25,962 bases of DNA from Mesostigma viride (taxonomy: Eukaryota; Streptophyta; Mesostigmatophyceae; Mesostigmatales; Mesostigmataceae): positions 1 through 25,962 of the forward strand of contig RPFO01002281.1 in assembly GCA_009746045.1 (NCBI GenBank), in the 5' to 3' direction. This document shows, in pieces, positions 6,892-13,800 of the stretch; position 1 is the stretch's first letter; every line of letters begins with the position of its first letter. The notes beneath the pieces were generated by a model. It was not told the DNA's origin, ran no database searches, and saw nothing but the letters and a program-made list of their open reading frames with translations. The translations under genes were made by a program, and so were the position numbers.

Positions 6892-7634
6892 ATGTCCGCC
6901 GCGTCCGACAACTCGAAGCCGACCTACATGGAGAGCCACTTCGAGTTCTCGCACGCGGAGCCCCCCGTGTACTTCTACCGCCCGCGGGCGGACGCGGGCC
7001 CGCGTTCCGCAGAGACCGTCTCGCGCGCGTGGACGCCGAGGCGCGGATCGGGTACGTCCACGCCCAGAGTCTGGCGGACTGCATGCTCCTGGGAAGGGTG
7101 GACGCCTCCCGCTTCTTCGCGGACCCGACGGGCGCGTACCGCCGCGCCCTGCGGAGGCAGCCGGACTTCTCCCACAGCCTGTGGAGGGAGGACATCGGGC
7201 CGTCGCACGGCATGTGGATGCACCCCGACCTCGTCCCCGCGTTCGTGGAGTGGGTGCAGGAGCCGGGACGCGAGCCGAAGCGGTTCCGCCACCTGGCAGA
7301 GATCAAGGACGACATCGCCCGCAAGACGGACGGAGTCACGGGCGTCCGGTGCCGCGCGGGACACGTAGACGTCGTGTCGTACCCGCAGGGAGACCTCATC
7401 GTCGTGGAGGACGTCACGGAATGGGCGCGGGGACTCGGGCGTCTGGCCGCGTTCGGGATCGACTTCGAGTCGTTCAACCACCGCCTGCACCTCTACTGCA
7501 CGCACGATACGTCCAAGGACGTGAAAGAGGACCAGCTGCACCTCCTGCGCGAGGTGTGCCGCAAGTGCGAGGTGGAGCTGACATTGGACGACAACGTCGT
7601 GATGGCGTTGGAGGACCGGCCGATCGCGCCGTGA
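6892..7634 (+). CDS. KilA-N domain protein, reading frame shifted near 7000-7030
   Basis: Coding signal runs in one frame from the ATG at 6892 (MSAASDNSKPTYMESHFEFS) and moves to another frame around 7000-7030 with no gap. That second frame is open to the TGA at 7632 and has no ATG before 7083. The second part has a KilA-N pattern: 'IGYVHAQSLADCMLLGR', then 'SRFFADPTGAYRRALRRQ', then the hallmark 'GMWMHPDLVPAFVEWVQ'. KilA-N domains bind DNA and are common in NCLDVs and phages. The remaining ~110 residues form an uncharacterised C-terminal domain. A 1-nt indel in the sequence, a natural mutation or a -1 recoding event would each explain the break. If the frames are not joined, the KilA-N part would have to start at a non-ATG codon such as GTG at 7029. 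Confidence 0.65.
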
Positions 7635-7809
7635 CGTTCCCTAAACCGCCTTTTGCATAATTGTGTAGTTCGCGAGACGAAAACGATGGCAGCGATGCCG
7701 AGATTTGTGATCATGCAATTAAAACCATTTTATTCGATCCATAAACGAATACACGAAATAAAGAAACGAAATCCATTACCGACTCCTCTCACCGTCCTCC
7801 ATTCGCGCG
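7635..7809. other. AT-rich 3' intergenic region
   Basis: The gap between the convergent genes ending at 7634 and 7810 is markedly AT-rich. It contains CATTTTATTCG and CATAAACGAATAC, a partial inverted pair, and an AATAAAG on the plus strand. It fits a bidirectional 3'-end signal. A 60-codon plus-strand frame here lacks coding bias. Confidence 0.45.
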
Positions 7810-8004
7810 TCAATTGCCCACGAAGTAGAAAGTGATCAGGTAGAACGCGAGCGCGGTCGAAAACGCGTGCGCGGCCACCAGCTTGTTGCCGTACAGGTCG
7901 ACCGCGCCCATGGCGTCGATCCGGTCGAGCAGGAAGCTCGCGAGGAGAGACGCGAGGCCGGCGGCGAGGGGCTTCACGAGTTCGGCGGGGATGAACATGG
8001 CCAT
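7810..8004 (-). CDS. Small two-helix membrane protein
   Basis: A 64-residue protein with two hydrophobic segments (about 8-27, ELVKPLAAGLASLLASFLL; and about 43-62, LVAAHAFSTALAFYLITFYF) separated by a short polar loop with DRID and DLYGN. It is the first of three similarly sized membrane-protein genes in tandem on the minus strand (7810, 8133, 8502). No family recognised. NCLDVs usually carry many such proteins in the virion inner membrane, so that location is inferred. Confidence 0.65.
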   Translation of the reverse strand: MAMFIPAELVKPLAAGLASLLASFLLDRIDAMGAVDLYGNKLVAAHAFSTALAFYLITFYFVGN

Positions 8005-8132
8005 GATTATCGTACCGCGACGCTGATTTGTTGATTAGGTCTCACATTTTATTTTCGGCCGGACCCGGACTCCCGAGGACTCGGACTCGGACTCGTGCCG
8101 GTGCGCGGTTCGGGACGCGCGGCTCGCTGGGG

Positions 8133-8423
8133 TTAGGCCGGATAGAACCGCGCGAAGACGGCGTAGGCGACCGCGTAGAACACGGCCGCGAAAAAAGCCG
8201 AACGCACGGCGCGTTTCCGCTCGAAATCCCCGGCCGTCGACGGCGGGGGCTTGGAGAGGAAGCTCTTGAGCGCGCCGTCGAAGGGTCCGCCGTTCAACAG
8301 CCCGGTCAGGTGCGCGCGGACGTCGAATCGCGGACCGTCCTTGTAATTCCCCACAAACAGGGTGGCCAGGACGGAGACGATCGCGGCGAGGGAGGCTTCG
8401 ATCACGGGTCGCGTCCACGCCAT
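8133..8423 (-). CDS. Small two-helix membrane protein
   Basis: A 96-residue protein with a hydrophobic N-terminal helix (about 7-25, IEASLAAIVSVLATLFVG) and a second near the C-terminus (about 74-92, AFFAAVFYAVAYAVFARF). The ~45-residue loop between is Gly/Pro/Lys-rich (GGPFDGALKSFLSKPPPS). Third codon positions are G/C-biased. It lies in the same-strand run of membrane proteins. Function unknown. Confidence 0.65.
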   Translation of the reverse strand: MAWTRPVIEASLAAIVSVLATLFVGNYKDGPRFDVRAHLTGLLNGGPFDGALKSFLSKPPPSTAGDFERKRAVRSAFFAAVFYAVAYAVFARFYPA

Positions 8424-8501
8424 GGAGGGAATCGTGCGAGCGCGTGGTTACCTAAACGAGCGGATAATTTTGAGGGCGGCGGCGTCTTCGGGTCCGAGGG
8501 A

Positions 8502-8813
8502 TCACGCGAGCCACAGGAAGCTCAGGACGTAGAACAGGATCGCGGCCGTGCCCGCGTACACGTAGACGGGCGAATCGTAGAAAAACACGATCCAGCTCCC
8601 GGACGGGGGCGCCGGCCACTTGCTCGTACCGGCGCCAGTGCCCGCGCCCGCGCCCGGACCCGCGCCCGAGCCAGCGCCCGGACCCGCGCCCGAGCCAGCG
8701 GACCGGGGACGGAAGAACCTTCGCCGGAACATCGCGTACTGCACGACGGGGATGAGGAAGAAGACCAGCCCTCCGACTGCGAGGGAGGAGATCAGACGGA
8801 CGCTCCAAACCAT
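8502..8813 (-). CDS. Two-helix membrane protein with Gly-Ala-Pro repeat linker
   Basis: A 103-residue protein with TM1 at about 8-27 (SSLAVGGLVFFLIPVVQYA), an RRRFFRPR basic patch, a repetitive linker (about 39-64) of Gly-Ala-Gly-Pro/Ser/Thr units, and TM2 at about 84-101 (VYAGTAAILFYVLSFLWL). The linker is encoded by a tandem repeat (8651-8698), so its length may vary between strains. Third of three tandem small membrane-protein genes; likely a virion or host-membrane protein, function unknown. Confidence 0.65.
   Translation of the reverse strand: MVWSVRLISSLAVGGLVFFLIPVVQYAMFRRRFFRPRSAGSGAGPGAGSGAGPGAGAGTGAGTSKWPAPPSGSWIVFFYDSPVYVYAGTAAILFYVLSFLWLA
8651..8698. repeat. Two perfect 24-bp tandem repeats in the linker of the 8502-8813 gene
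   Basis: A 24-nt unit starting CGCCCGGACC and ending GAGCCAG occurs twice back to back (8651-8674, 8675-8698), with degenerate partial units on the 5' side. It is in frame (8 residues per unit) and makes the Gly-Ala-Gly-Pro linker. Confidence 0.7.
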
Positions 8814-8861
8814 CCCGACGCGCTAGAATACCATAGGACACACATAAAATTCCGCCCTCTC

Positions 8862-9515
8862 TCACCTCGTGGCGCGTCGGACCCCGCGGAGTCTGACGAT
8901 TTCGCGCGGGTGACGCTTCACGCGGCGGCGGTGCTTGTGCGCGGGTCCGGCCGCACCCATCGGACGCGCCACGCGACGGCGACGGTGACCGTGGACGGGA
9001 CGAGACGCGCCCGCGGGTCTCGACGCGCGTCGGAGGGGGTGACGCCTGCGCACGACCGCCCCGCTCGAGGCGACGGGACGAGCCGACGCGGGGTGGCGCC
9101 GCCGGTGACGGTGACGGTGGACGGAAGCGCCCGCCAGGTGCGCGGAGGCGAGACGTCCGCGGCCGACGCGGCCGGACGAGGGAGCGGGACCCAAACACGA
9201 GTTGAAGTGACGGGCGAAGAGGGCGTCGACGTCCACGGCCGCCCCGCCCGCTCCACCGCGGCGCGCGACCGACACGACGCGTCGGACGGGGCGCGCGAGG
9301 GAGGGCAGCAGAGGGCCGCTCGTGAAGCCGGACGCGAACAGGAAGCGGCCGGTCGGACGCGGCGCGCCCGCGCGGCGGACGTGCCTCCTCCGTCGGTGCG
9401 CGGAGGGACGGGACTTGCGGAGGACGGGCCCGGAGGCGGAAGAGGAGGACGGACGAGGGCGTCGGTGTCTGCGGATCCTGCGGGCGCCTGCGAGGTGCAT
9501 GGGGTCGTCGTACAT
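8862..9515 (-). CDS. Arg/His-rich strongly basic protein
   Basis: This 217-residue frame has G/C at nearly all third positions along its length. The other five frames do not, and this is the main reason to accept it. Composition is extreme: Arg, His, Ala, Pro and Ser dominate, with clusters such as HRHRHRRRH, HRRRRV and HKHRRRVKRH, and few acidic residues. Residues about 70-125 are less biased (SLARPVRRVVSVARRGG, VDVDALFARHFNSCLG). Such proteins in viruses often neutralise packaged DNA, so a core DNA-binding role is a reasonable inference, not shown. Its start overlaps the possible start of the divergent gene at 9514. Confidence 0.55.
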   Translation of the reverse strand: MYDDPMHLAGARRIRRHRRPRPSSSSASGPVLRKSRPSAHRRRRHVRRAGAPRPTGRFLFASGFTSGPLLPSLARPVRRVVSVARRGGAGGAAVDVDALFARHFNSCLGPAPSSGRVGRGRLASAHLAGASVHRHRHRRRHPASARPVASSGAVVRRRHPLRRASRPAGASRPVHGHRRRRVARPMGAAGPAHKHRRRVKRHPREIVRLRGVRRATR

Positions 9516-10464
9516 GATGGTCGCTTTCGAACGAGACGCGGTTCTATCCTATACCGTCACAAAAAAAACGCCGGTATCTGTAAGGGAAATGGTTCGCGAC
9601 CCGAAGAAATCGAGTTTGTCCACGAATAAAAAGAGACGGAAAGTGGTACACGTCCTAGGGAGAAAGCCGCGCAAAATTCCGGCGACGATGGAACCGGCGG
9701 GACGATCCATAAGGATCGGAAACCGAGAATATCCTCTATACTTCCGAATCCGAGAGGGCAAAAAGGGCGGCGTCGACGTTTCCATCCCATTTCCACGAGG
9801 TTACCCAAACACGCCTCTAAAGCGAGCGGCGAAGAGGATCGGGGTCATCACGGTGGAACCCGATGAAAATCGATTGCTCGTGTTCGACTTCGCGATGTAC
9901 CCTTCCATCCACTCGAAATACGGCCAACTCGCGACGGAGGAGGAAAAGCGAGACACGAAGGGGTTAGGCAAATCCATGTTCCTTCGTGCCATCCAACTCA
10001 ACGTGAAATACAACGTGATAGGGGAGAACGATTCTGTTCAATTGTTCGCGGACGGATCCTACAAACAACGCCACAAGGACAAGCAGGTCCCTCTGCTGAT
10101 CACCGACAAGAAAAAGGCACTAGACTTGATAAAAAAGTTCCCCCTCAGTAAAGAGACGTACGACGATAGCCACGCGCCTCGAACACACTTAACCCCCATC
10201 GACCCTCTCGTATTCGCGAGCACCATAATGCTCAACCTACAATTGGTGGAGATGTACAAGAAATTTGGCATGGAAGTGAAGAGCCTCGATATAGGAGAAC
10301 TCATCCCGATGAAGTCCACACCCGCTACGATCTTCAAGGCACTCGGGTCGGGCCCCTCCCGTCAACAAGTCCAATGTTCTGCCCATACGCGCGCGAATAA
10401 ACGATGCCGCAAGACCGCAAAATTCGGCGGGTTGTGCGCGACGCACGCACCAACGAGAAACTAA
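9514..10464 (+). CDS. Lower-GC protein with C-terminal C-x9-C-x9-C-x2-H zinc-type motif
   Basis: From the ATG at 9514 this encodes 316 residues; ATG 9589 is an alternative. The N-terminal ~60 residues are Lys/Arg-rich. The body (about 65-275) has mixed alpha/beta character; 'GLGKSMFLRAIQLNVKYNVIGENDSVQLFADGS' vaguely recalls the acetyl-CoA-binding helix of GNAT enzymes, but I do not rely on that. The last 30 residues hold a Cys/His module (C-x9-C-x9-C-x2-H, ending CATHAPTRN), also seen at the N-termini of the proteins at 110 and 16362. Codon use is visibly richer in A/T than neighbouring genes, suggesting later acquisition from a less GC-rich source. Its stop overlaps the stop of the convergent gene at 10461. 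Confidence 0.7.
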   Translation: MMVAFERDAVLSYTVTKKTPVSVREMVRDPKKSSLSTNKKRRKVVHVLGRKPRKIPATMEPAGRSIRIGNREYPLYFRIREGKKGGVDVSIPFPRGYPNTPLKRAAKRIGVITVEPDENRLLVFDFAMYPSIHSKYGQLATEEEKRDTKGLGKSMFLRAIQLNVKYNVIGENDSVQLFADGSYKQRHKDKQVPLLITDKKKALDLIKKFPLSKETYDDSHAPRTHLTPIDPLVFASTIMLNLQLVEMYKKFGMEVKSLDIGELIPMKSTPATIFKALGSGPSRQQVQCSAHTRANKRCRKTAKFGGLCATHAPTRN

Positions 10465-10691
10465 CGTCCGATCAATAGACGGGTCACGGGAGTGCTGACA
10501 CCCACGAGGGCGTGCAAGGTTTCGCCGATGACCACGAGGACGCCGAACGGTAGGAGGGTGGCGGAGAGGGAGAAGGATCCGGCGCGACCGTAACGGACGT
10601 ACGCGAATGCCGCGAGCCACGTGGCGAACCAGTCAAAGAGGGCGGACCCGAACACGCGGTACGAGCGCAGGCGAGCGATCGCACTCTCCAT
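10461..10691 (-). CDS. Conserved-type NCLDV small two-helix membrane protein
   Basis: From the ATG at 10691 (MESAIARLRSYRVFG) this is a 76-residue protein with two membrane segments (about 15-33 and 42-61) and the pattern 'YRxFGxxxxD...(TM)...(TM)...HxLxGVxTP'. That matches, from memory, small membrane proteins widespread in giant viruses ending in H-x-[LI]-F-x-V-x-T. A longer start at 10718 exists, but a TTTAAAT box touches it (10719-10725), so the shorter form is preferred. It converges on the zinc-motif gene with a 4-nt overlap of stop codons. Virion or infected-cell membrane location is likely; function unknown. Confidence 0.6.
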   Translation of the reverse strand: MESAIARLRSYRVFGSALFDWFATWLAAFAYVRYGRAGSFSLSATLLPFGVLVVIGETLHALVGVSTPVTRLLIGR

Positions 10692-10718
10692 GGAGACGGT
10701 ACTAGCTAGGGCCGGCAT

Positions 10719-10726
10719 TTAAATTC
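10719..10726 (-). promoter_or_regulatory. TATA-like ATTTAAAT before the small membrane protein gene
   Basis: TTTAAATT directly precedes the distal ATG (10718) and lies about 28 nt before the preferred ATG (10691) on the minus strand, a spacing compatible with a TATA box and short leader. Confidence 0.4.
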
Positions 10727-10841
10727 AGAGGTCGATAGGAGCGCCGTGTTGTGGGAAAAGCAGCAATACAATTAAATTTTGTCAAAGGGTGCCAGGAAAT
10801 TCGTTTTCGTTTATCATCACGCAATCGAGTCCGCTCTACAA

Positions 10842-11064
10842 TTGTAGGAGTGGATTTCCTACAAGCTTTGACGAGCGTCAATCGGGTCATCGTCCGACGG
10901 TCTACAGTTGTAGGAGTGGATTTCCTACAAGTTTGAACCGTCGTTCAATCGGATCCCTATCCGACGGTCTACAGTTGTAGGAGTGGATTTCCTACAAGCT
11001 TTAACTATCTTTCAATCGGCTCATCATCCGAGAGCCTACATTTGTAGGAGTGGGTCTCCTACAA
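10842..11064. repeat. Tandem array of four hairpin repeats (TTGTAGGA-7 nt-TCCTACAA)
   Basis: Four 23-nt repeats lie at 10842-10864, 10908-10930, 10975-10997 and 11042-11064, spaced 66-67 nt. Each is an exact 8-bp inverted repeat around a 7-nt loop (GTGGATT in three copies, GTGGGTC in the fourth). The 43-44-nt spacers are themselves similar (a 'CAATCGG...TCCGA' core is shared), so the unit is a ~66-bp tandem repeat rather than a repeat with unrelated spacers. A CTACA before the first copy allows an alternative fold. The array ends 92 nt before the start codon of the BRO-N-like gene at 11157. A fifth copy lies beyond that gene at 12196. Confidence 0.85.
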
Positions 11065-11118
11065 AATGGAACCGTTCGATGAAAAGACCGACGTCCGATG
11101 GCGCGCGTTTGGGACGAG

Positions 11119-11135
11119 ATCATTATAATGTAATC
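11119..11135 (+). promoter_or_regulatory. AT-rich promoter-like box of the 11157 gene
   Basis: ATCATTATAATGTAATC lies about 22-38 nt before the ATG at 11157, between the hairpin array and the gene. Confidence 0.35.
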
Positions 11136-11156
11136 TTATTGCAACCCAATCTCAAA

Positions 11157-12101
11157 ATGTCAGTCCCCGTCATGTATTTGGAGGTGGTAGAAGGGACCCC
11201 TGCATCGGAGGACATCTTCCGTGGACAAATTCGCAAGGCCCCGGACGGACGCGTCGCCGCCGTCGATATCGTGAAATGCATTGTGTACAGAAAGGACGAC
11301 GGAAGTTACATCCGAGACGCGACGGGCAACGTCACAGCGACCCTTAAAAGGCTGGGAGAACGCGGCCTCATTCCTCCAAACACTGTCAACAACACCCACA
11401 CATTCTCCGGAAGGAACCAAAAGCCGACCAGGATCATGACGGAGGAGGAAGTGTACGAGCTCATTATGCTCCTGCCGGGCACACGAGCATCGGCGTTTCG
11501 AAGGAACACCGCCAAGCTGCTGAGGCATTACTTCCACGCGTCCGAGGAACTGATATCCGATCTGTTGAGGCGCTACGAGGCGTCGCACGGACGGGAATTT
11601 CCACGACCGGAGACCAAATCCAAAGACGTATCGGGAGAGCCCCGGATCAAACAGTGCGAGTCCGTCAAGTCGGCCGCCAACGAGATCGCCGCGACCCCGA
11701 GAGCCAAGGTGGACGATAAGGTGTACGCCAAAGTGTTCGGCATGCAAAACAAATCCATCATGAACATGACCGCAGACGAATTCCGAGCGGTCCAGGGGTT
11801 AAAAAAGAGCGATCTGATAAGGGACATGTGGACAGAGGAAATGAACAGCGGGGCATTTTTCATGAATTGCGTGTTCAAGGCCGCGGTGTCGGGCGGAGAA
11901 GACCCCGTCGTTGCAATGGAGAGACTGTCAAAAACCATGACCCCCACCTTCAAGAGCGTGGGTTTGCACGACCAAGCAAAGGCCAAGCGCCCGAGAGAGT
12001 TCTTGGTCCGTAACAAGGATATGAGGGAGGGGCATCTGGCCTCCAAGAAGCTAATCGGCGGCTCCCCCGCCAAACGCGCGTGCTTGTCGATTCAATCGTA
12101 A
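11157..12101 (+). CDS. BRO-N-like DNA-binding family protein B (divergent copy)
   Basis: The start at 11157 (MSVPVMYLEVVEGTPASED) gives 314 residues. An open frame continues upstream through the hairpin array but lacks family sequence there. Family blocks are present: 'GQIRKAPDGRVAAVDIVKC' (about 21-39), 'EEEVYELIMLLPGTRASAFR' (about 97-116), 'LLRHYFHASEELISDLL', then 'RIKQCESVKSAANEIA' and 'KVFGMQNKSIMNMTADEFR'. It differs from copies A and C in lacking a clear FPG...ETPVT segment and in less GC-biased codons. The blocks imply a DNA-binding regulator. The gene is bracketed by the same hairpin repeat on both sides (array 10842-11064; single copy 12196-12218), which suggests a cognate binding site or a mobilised module. 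Confidence 0.75.
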   Translation: MSVPVMYLEVVEGTPASEDIFRGQIRKAPDGRVAAVDIVKCIVYRKDDGSYIRDATGNVTATLKRLGERGLIPPNTVNNTHTFSGRNQKPTRIMTEEEVYELIMLLPGTRASAFRRNTAKLLRHYFHASEELISDLLRRYEASHGREFPRPETKSKDVSGEPRIKQCESVKSAANEIAATPRAKVDDKVYAKVFGMQNKSIMNMTADEFRAVQGLKKSDLIRDMWTEEMNSGAFFMNCVFKAAVSGGEDPVVAMERLSKTMTPTFKSVGLHDQAKAKRPREFLVRNKDMREGHLASKKLIGGSPAKRACLSIQS

Positions 12102-12103
12102 TT

Positions 12104-12122
12104 GTTTATGTTGATCAATAAA
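12104..12122. terminator. TTTAT/ATAAA hairpin at the end of the BRO-N-like gene
   Basis: TTTAT (12105-12109), an 8-nt loop (GTTGATCA) and ATAAA (12118-12122) follow the stop codon by 3 nt, including an AATAAAAA on the plus strand. This is another example of the recurrent 3'-end signal. Confidence 0.5.
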
Positions 12123-12195
12123 AACGCCGAACATCAATACAAACATTCGCGCACGACTGACCGCCTATCGCGACCGGTGATCGAACGGTCCGTAA

Positions 12196-12218
12196 TCGTA
12201 GGAGTGGATTTCCTACAA
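12196..12218. repeat. Fifth, isolated copy of the hairpin repeat
   Basis: TCGTAGGA-GTGGATT-TCCTACAA matches the array repeat with one change (T to C at position 2). The downstream flank GAACCGTTCGATG is also shared with the flank of the last array copy (11064 onward), so more than the hairpin was duplicated. With the array it brackets the gene at 11157-12101. Confidence 0.75.
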
Positions 12219-12373
12219 ACGCGAACCGTTCGATGCGCGCAATACGCGCTCCATCTACGGGCCTGACGATATTGCATGCATGCGCACAGACACTCAATGG
12301 GCGTTCCAATTTCGTTTATTACGAATAGTTACGGAAAACGAGCATTTTCGGATCGTCGGACGATCGTCCGTTT

Positions 12374-12730
12374 TCATTCGATCCCGGCGCGGATCTCGCG
12401 CCTCACGTCGCGCGCGATCTCCAGGATCCGCGGGTCCACCTTGGACGCGTCCGCGGTTTTCAGGCCCTCGAGGGGGGCGCCGCCGATCTCCACGGCGGCT
12501 CGGGACATCTCGTTGTCAAGGAACGCGACGTTGTCTTGGAACTTGTCCTCGTCCACCAGAACTCGCACGAACTCGTGCACTTTGGACCGCACGATCTCGA
12601 TCATCGCGCGCACCATCTCGGTCTGCTCGTCCAGCAGCTCCCGTTCCGCGGCCCGAGCCGCGGCCAGGTTGATCCGGCGGGCCCTCGCACGGGCGGCCCC
12701 GCTCGTCTTCTTGAGGCTTTTGCGGGCCAT
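12374..12730 (-). CDS. Small basic helical protein, unknown function
   Basis: A 118-residue protein. The first 25 residues are basic (MARKSLKKTSGAARARARR). Residues about 24-75 form long amphipathic helices (LAAARAAERELLDEQTEMV, then EFVRVLVDEDKFQDNVAFLD), and the C-terminus is again charged and helical. G/C third-position bias is strong. No membrane segment or catalytic motif. A DNA- or protein-binding structural role is possible, but I do not recognise the family. Confidence 0.7.
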   Translation of the reverse strand: MARKSLKKTSGAARARARRINLAAARAAERELLDEQTEMVRAMIEIVRSKVHEFVRVLVDEDKFQDNVAFLDNEMSRAAVEIGGAPLEGLKTADASKVDPRILEIARDVRREIRAGIE

Positions 12731-13207
12731 GGACGTCGGTCAGGACAAACGCGATGTCCGAACTTAGGAGTGAGAGAGCGCTCGGCTCGGTCGGTCGGTC
12801 GATACACGGACACTCGGACGCGGAGGATGTCCGGGATGTCCCGCTGCGTACGGTTTGGTTTCTTCGGGTTCGGCGGGATGCGAGTGCGCTTCCCACGGAG
12901 AGGAGAGGGCTTTATGGACCCGTTCGGCGCGGGGCGCGCGGGATGTCGATCGGGTCAAACCGAGTCGGCCGCGCGGGTCAGACGATCTCCGACGGCATGA
13001 GACGATCGATGGTCACGACGGGGAGCGACATCCCGATTCCCGTTACAATGCCCGCACATATAATCGCGATCGGATCGCGCGACTCATTCCGCGAGCTGGC
13101 GGTTCGCGCGCGGCGGACGCGTGGGAGCGAAATTCCTACATCCGGACGACGGATCCGTAGGAGAATATCTGCCGTATCATTATACCTCCCGGCCGGTCCC
13201 GGCAGCG
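12731..13207. other. Intergenic region with weak ORFs and a palindrome
   Basis: Long plus-strand frames cross this stretch but without consistent third-position bias. The best small candidate is 12827-13000 (57 codons, MSGMSRCVRFGFFGFGG), unsupported otherwise. It holds an exact CGCGATC-G-GATCGCG palindrome near 13066-13080, an AT-rich ACATATAATC near 13057, and a TCCTAC...GTAGGA inverted pair (13134-13162) shortly before the next gene. Confidence 0.4.
13134..13162. promoter_or_regulatory. Inverted repeat TCCTAC...GTAGGA upstream of the 13208 gene
   Basis: TCCTAC (13134-13139) pairs with GTAGGA (13157-13162); inside, ATCCG pairs with CGGAT, giving an ~11-bp stem with a 2-nt bulge. The GTAGGA/TCCTAC core equals that of the 10.8-11.1 kb hairpins but in reversed order. 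It ends 45 nt before the start codon at 13208. Confidence 0.4.
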
Positions 13208-13720
13208 ATGTCCTCCTCCTTGACCACGAACCCCGACCTCCTGGCGCCCGCCCGCGCGACCCACAGGGTGCTCGTCACCGGAAACAACAAGAAGGGATAC
13301 GACACTTTCCACCTGCCCACGCCGCTCAAGGACGTCGAGACCTGCCGCCTCGTCTACGCCCAGATCCCCGCCACCTCGGAATCCTCCACCGCCGTCTCGC
13401 TCCGCCTGGGCGACCGAGACGTCGACAAGGTGCAGACGGCCGTGCCCGCGACGACCGCGGACCCCGCCACCGAGGACGCGGCCATGCATCCCCACCGGTT
13501 CTACGGCGGCAAGTCGCACTTCGTCGTCGTGCCCAACGGGGTCGAGGTGTACACGCCGCATCTCAAGGACGAGATCGTCGCGTTCGTCCCGCCCATCTCC
13601 AGCGTGTCCACGGTGCGGGTGCAGATCCACGCGCTGCCCTCGGCGCGCCACGACCTGCTGGACCTCGGAGGGGACACCTTCGCCATCCTGCTGGAACTGA
13701 CATCCGCGCGGCGACCGTGA
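13208..13720 (+). CDS. Putative virion structural protein (beta-rich)
   Basis: The first ATG at 13208 gives 170 residues (MSSSLTTNPDLLAPARATHR); the frame upstream has only a GTG. The sequence is beta-rich, with a 'DTFHLPTPLKDVETCRLVYAQIPAT' stretch (about 35-59). That recalls small jelly-roll-type structural proteins of NCLDVs in which a 'L..PL.nV..v.L....IP' pattern recurs. Later strands (FVVVPNGVEVYTP, TVRVQIHAL, TFAILLELTSA) support an all-beta fold. There is no signal peptide. The structural-protein call is inference; no family name is claimed. Confidence 0.65.
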   Translation: MSSSLTTNPDLLAPARATHRVLVTGNNKKGYDTFHLPTPLKDVETCRLVYAQIPATSESSTAVSLRLGDRDVDKVQTAVPATTADPATEDAAMHPHRFYGGKSHFVVVPNGVEVYTPHLKDEIVAFVPPISSVSTVRVQIHALPSARHDLLDLGGDTFAILLELTSARRP

Positions 13721-13800
13721 GAACGTCGGGCTGACAGCGGGCCGACAGCGGGCCAACTCGACCGACGCGATGACCTTGCCCTATCGCGCGCCCCGCGCTA

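Noticed and set aside
7653-7835. 60-codon plus-strand ORF
   Set aside because: It lies in AT-rich intergenic sequence that looks like a 3'-end region, and overlaps the end of the 7810-8004 gene without coding bias.
8028-9629. Long plus-strand ORF of 533 codons
   Set aside because: It runs antisense to three genes with better third-position bias (8133-8423, 8502-8813, 8862-9515), is low-complexity Arg/Gly-rich, and starts at a position without promoter-like sequence.
9514-10464. GNAT acetyltransferase
   Set aside because: A single G-x-G-K-S segment resembles motif A, but other GNAT motifs are not recognisable.
10842-11064. CRISPR array
   Set aside because: Repeats are palindromic and regularly spaced, but the spacers are similar to one another, there are only four units, and no cas gene is present.
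10983-11156. N-terminal extension of BRO-N-like protein B through the hairpin repeat
   Set aside because: The upstream codons are repeat DNA with no family similarity; the ATG at 11157 aligns with the starts of the paralogues.
12754-13734. 326-codon plus-strand ORF
   Set aside because: It is in a different frame from the well-supported 13208-13720 gene and has Arg-rich shadow composition.
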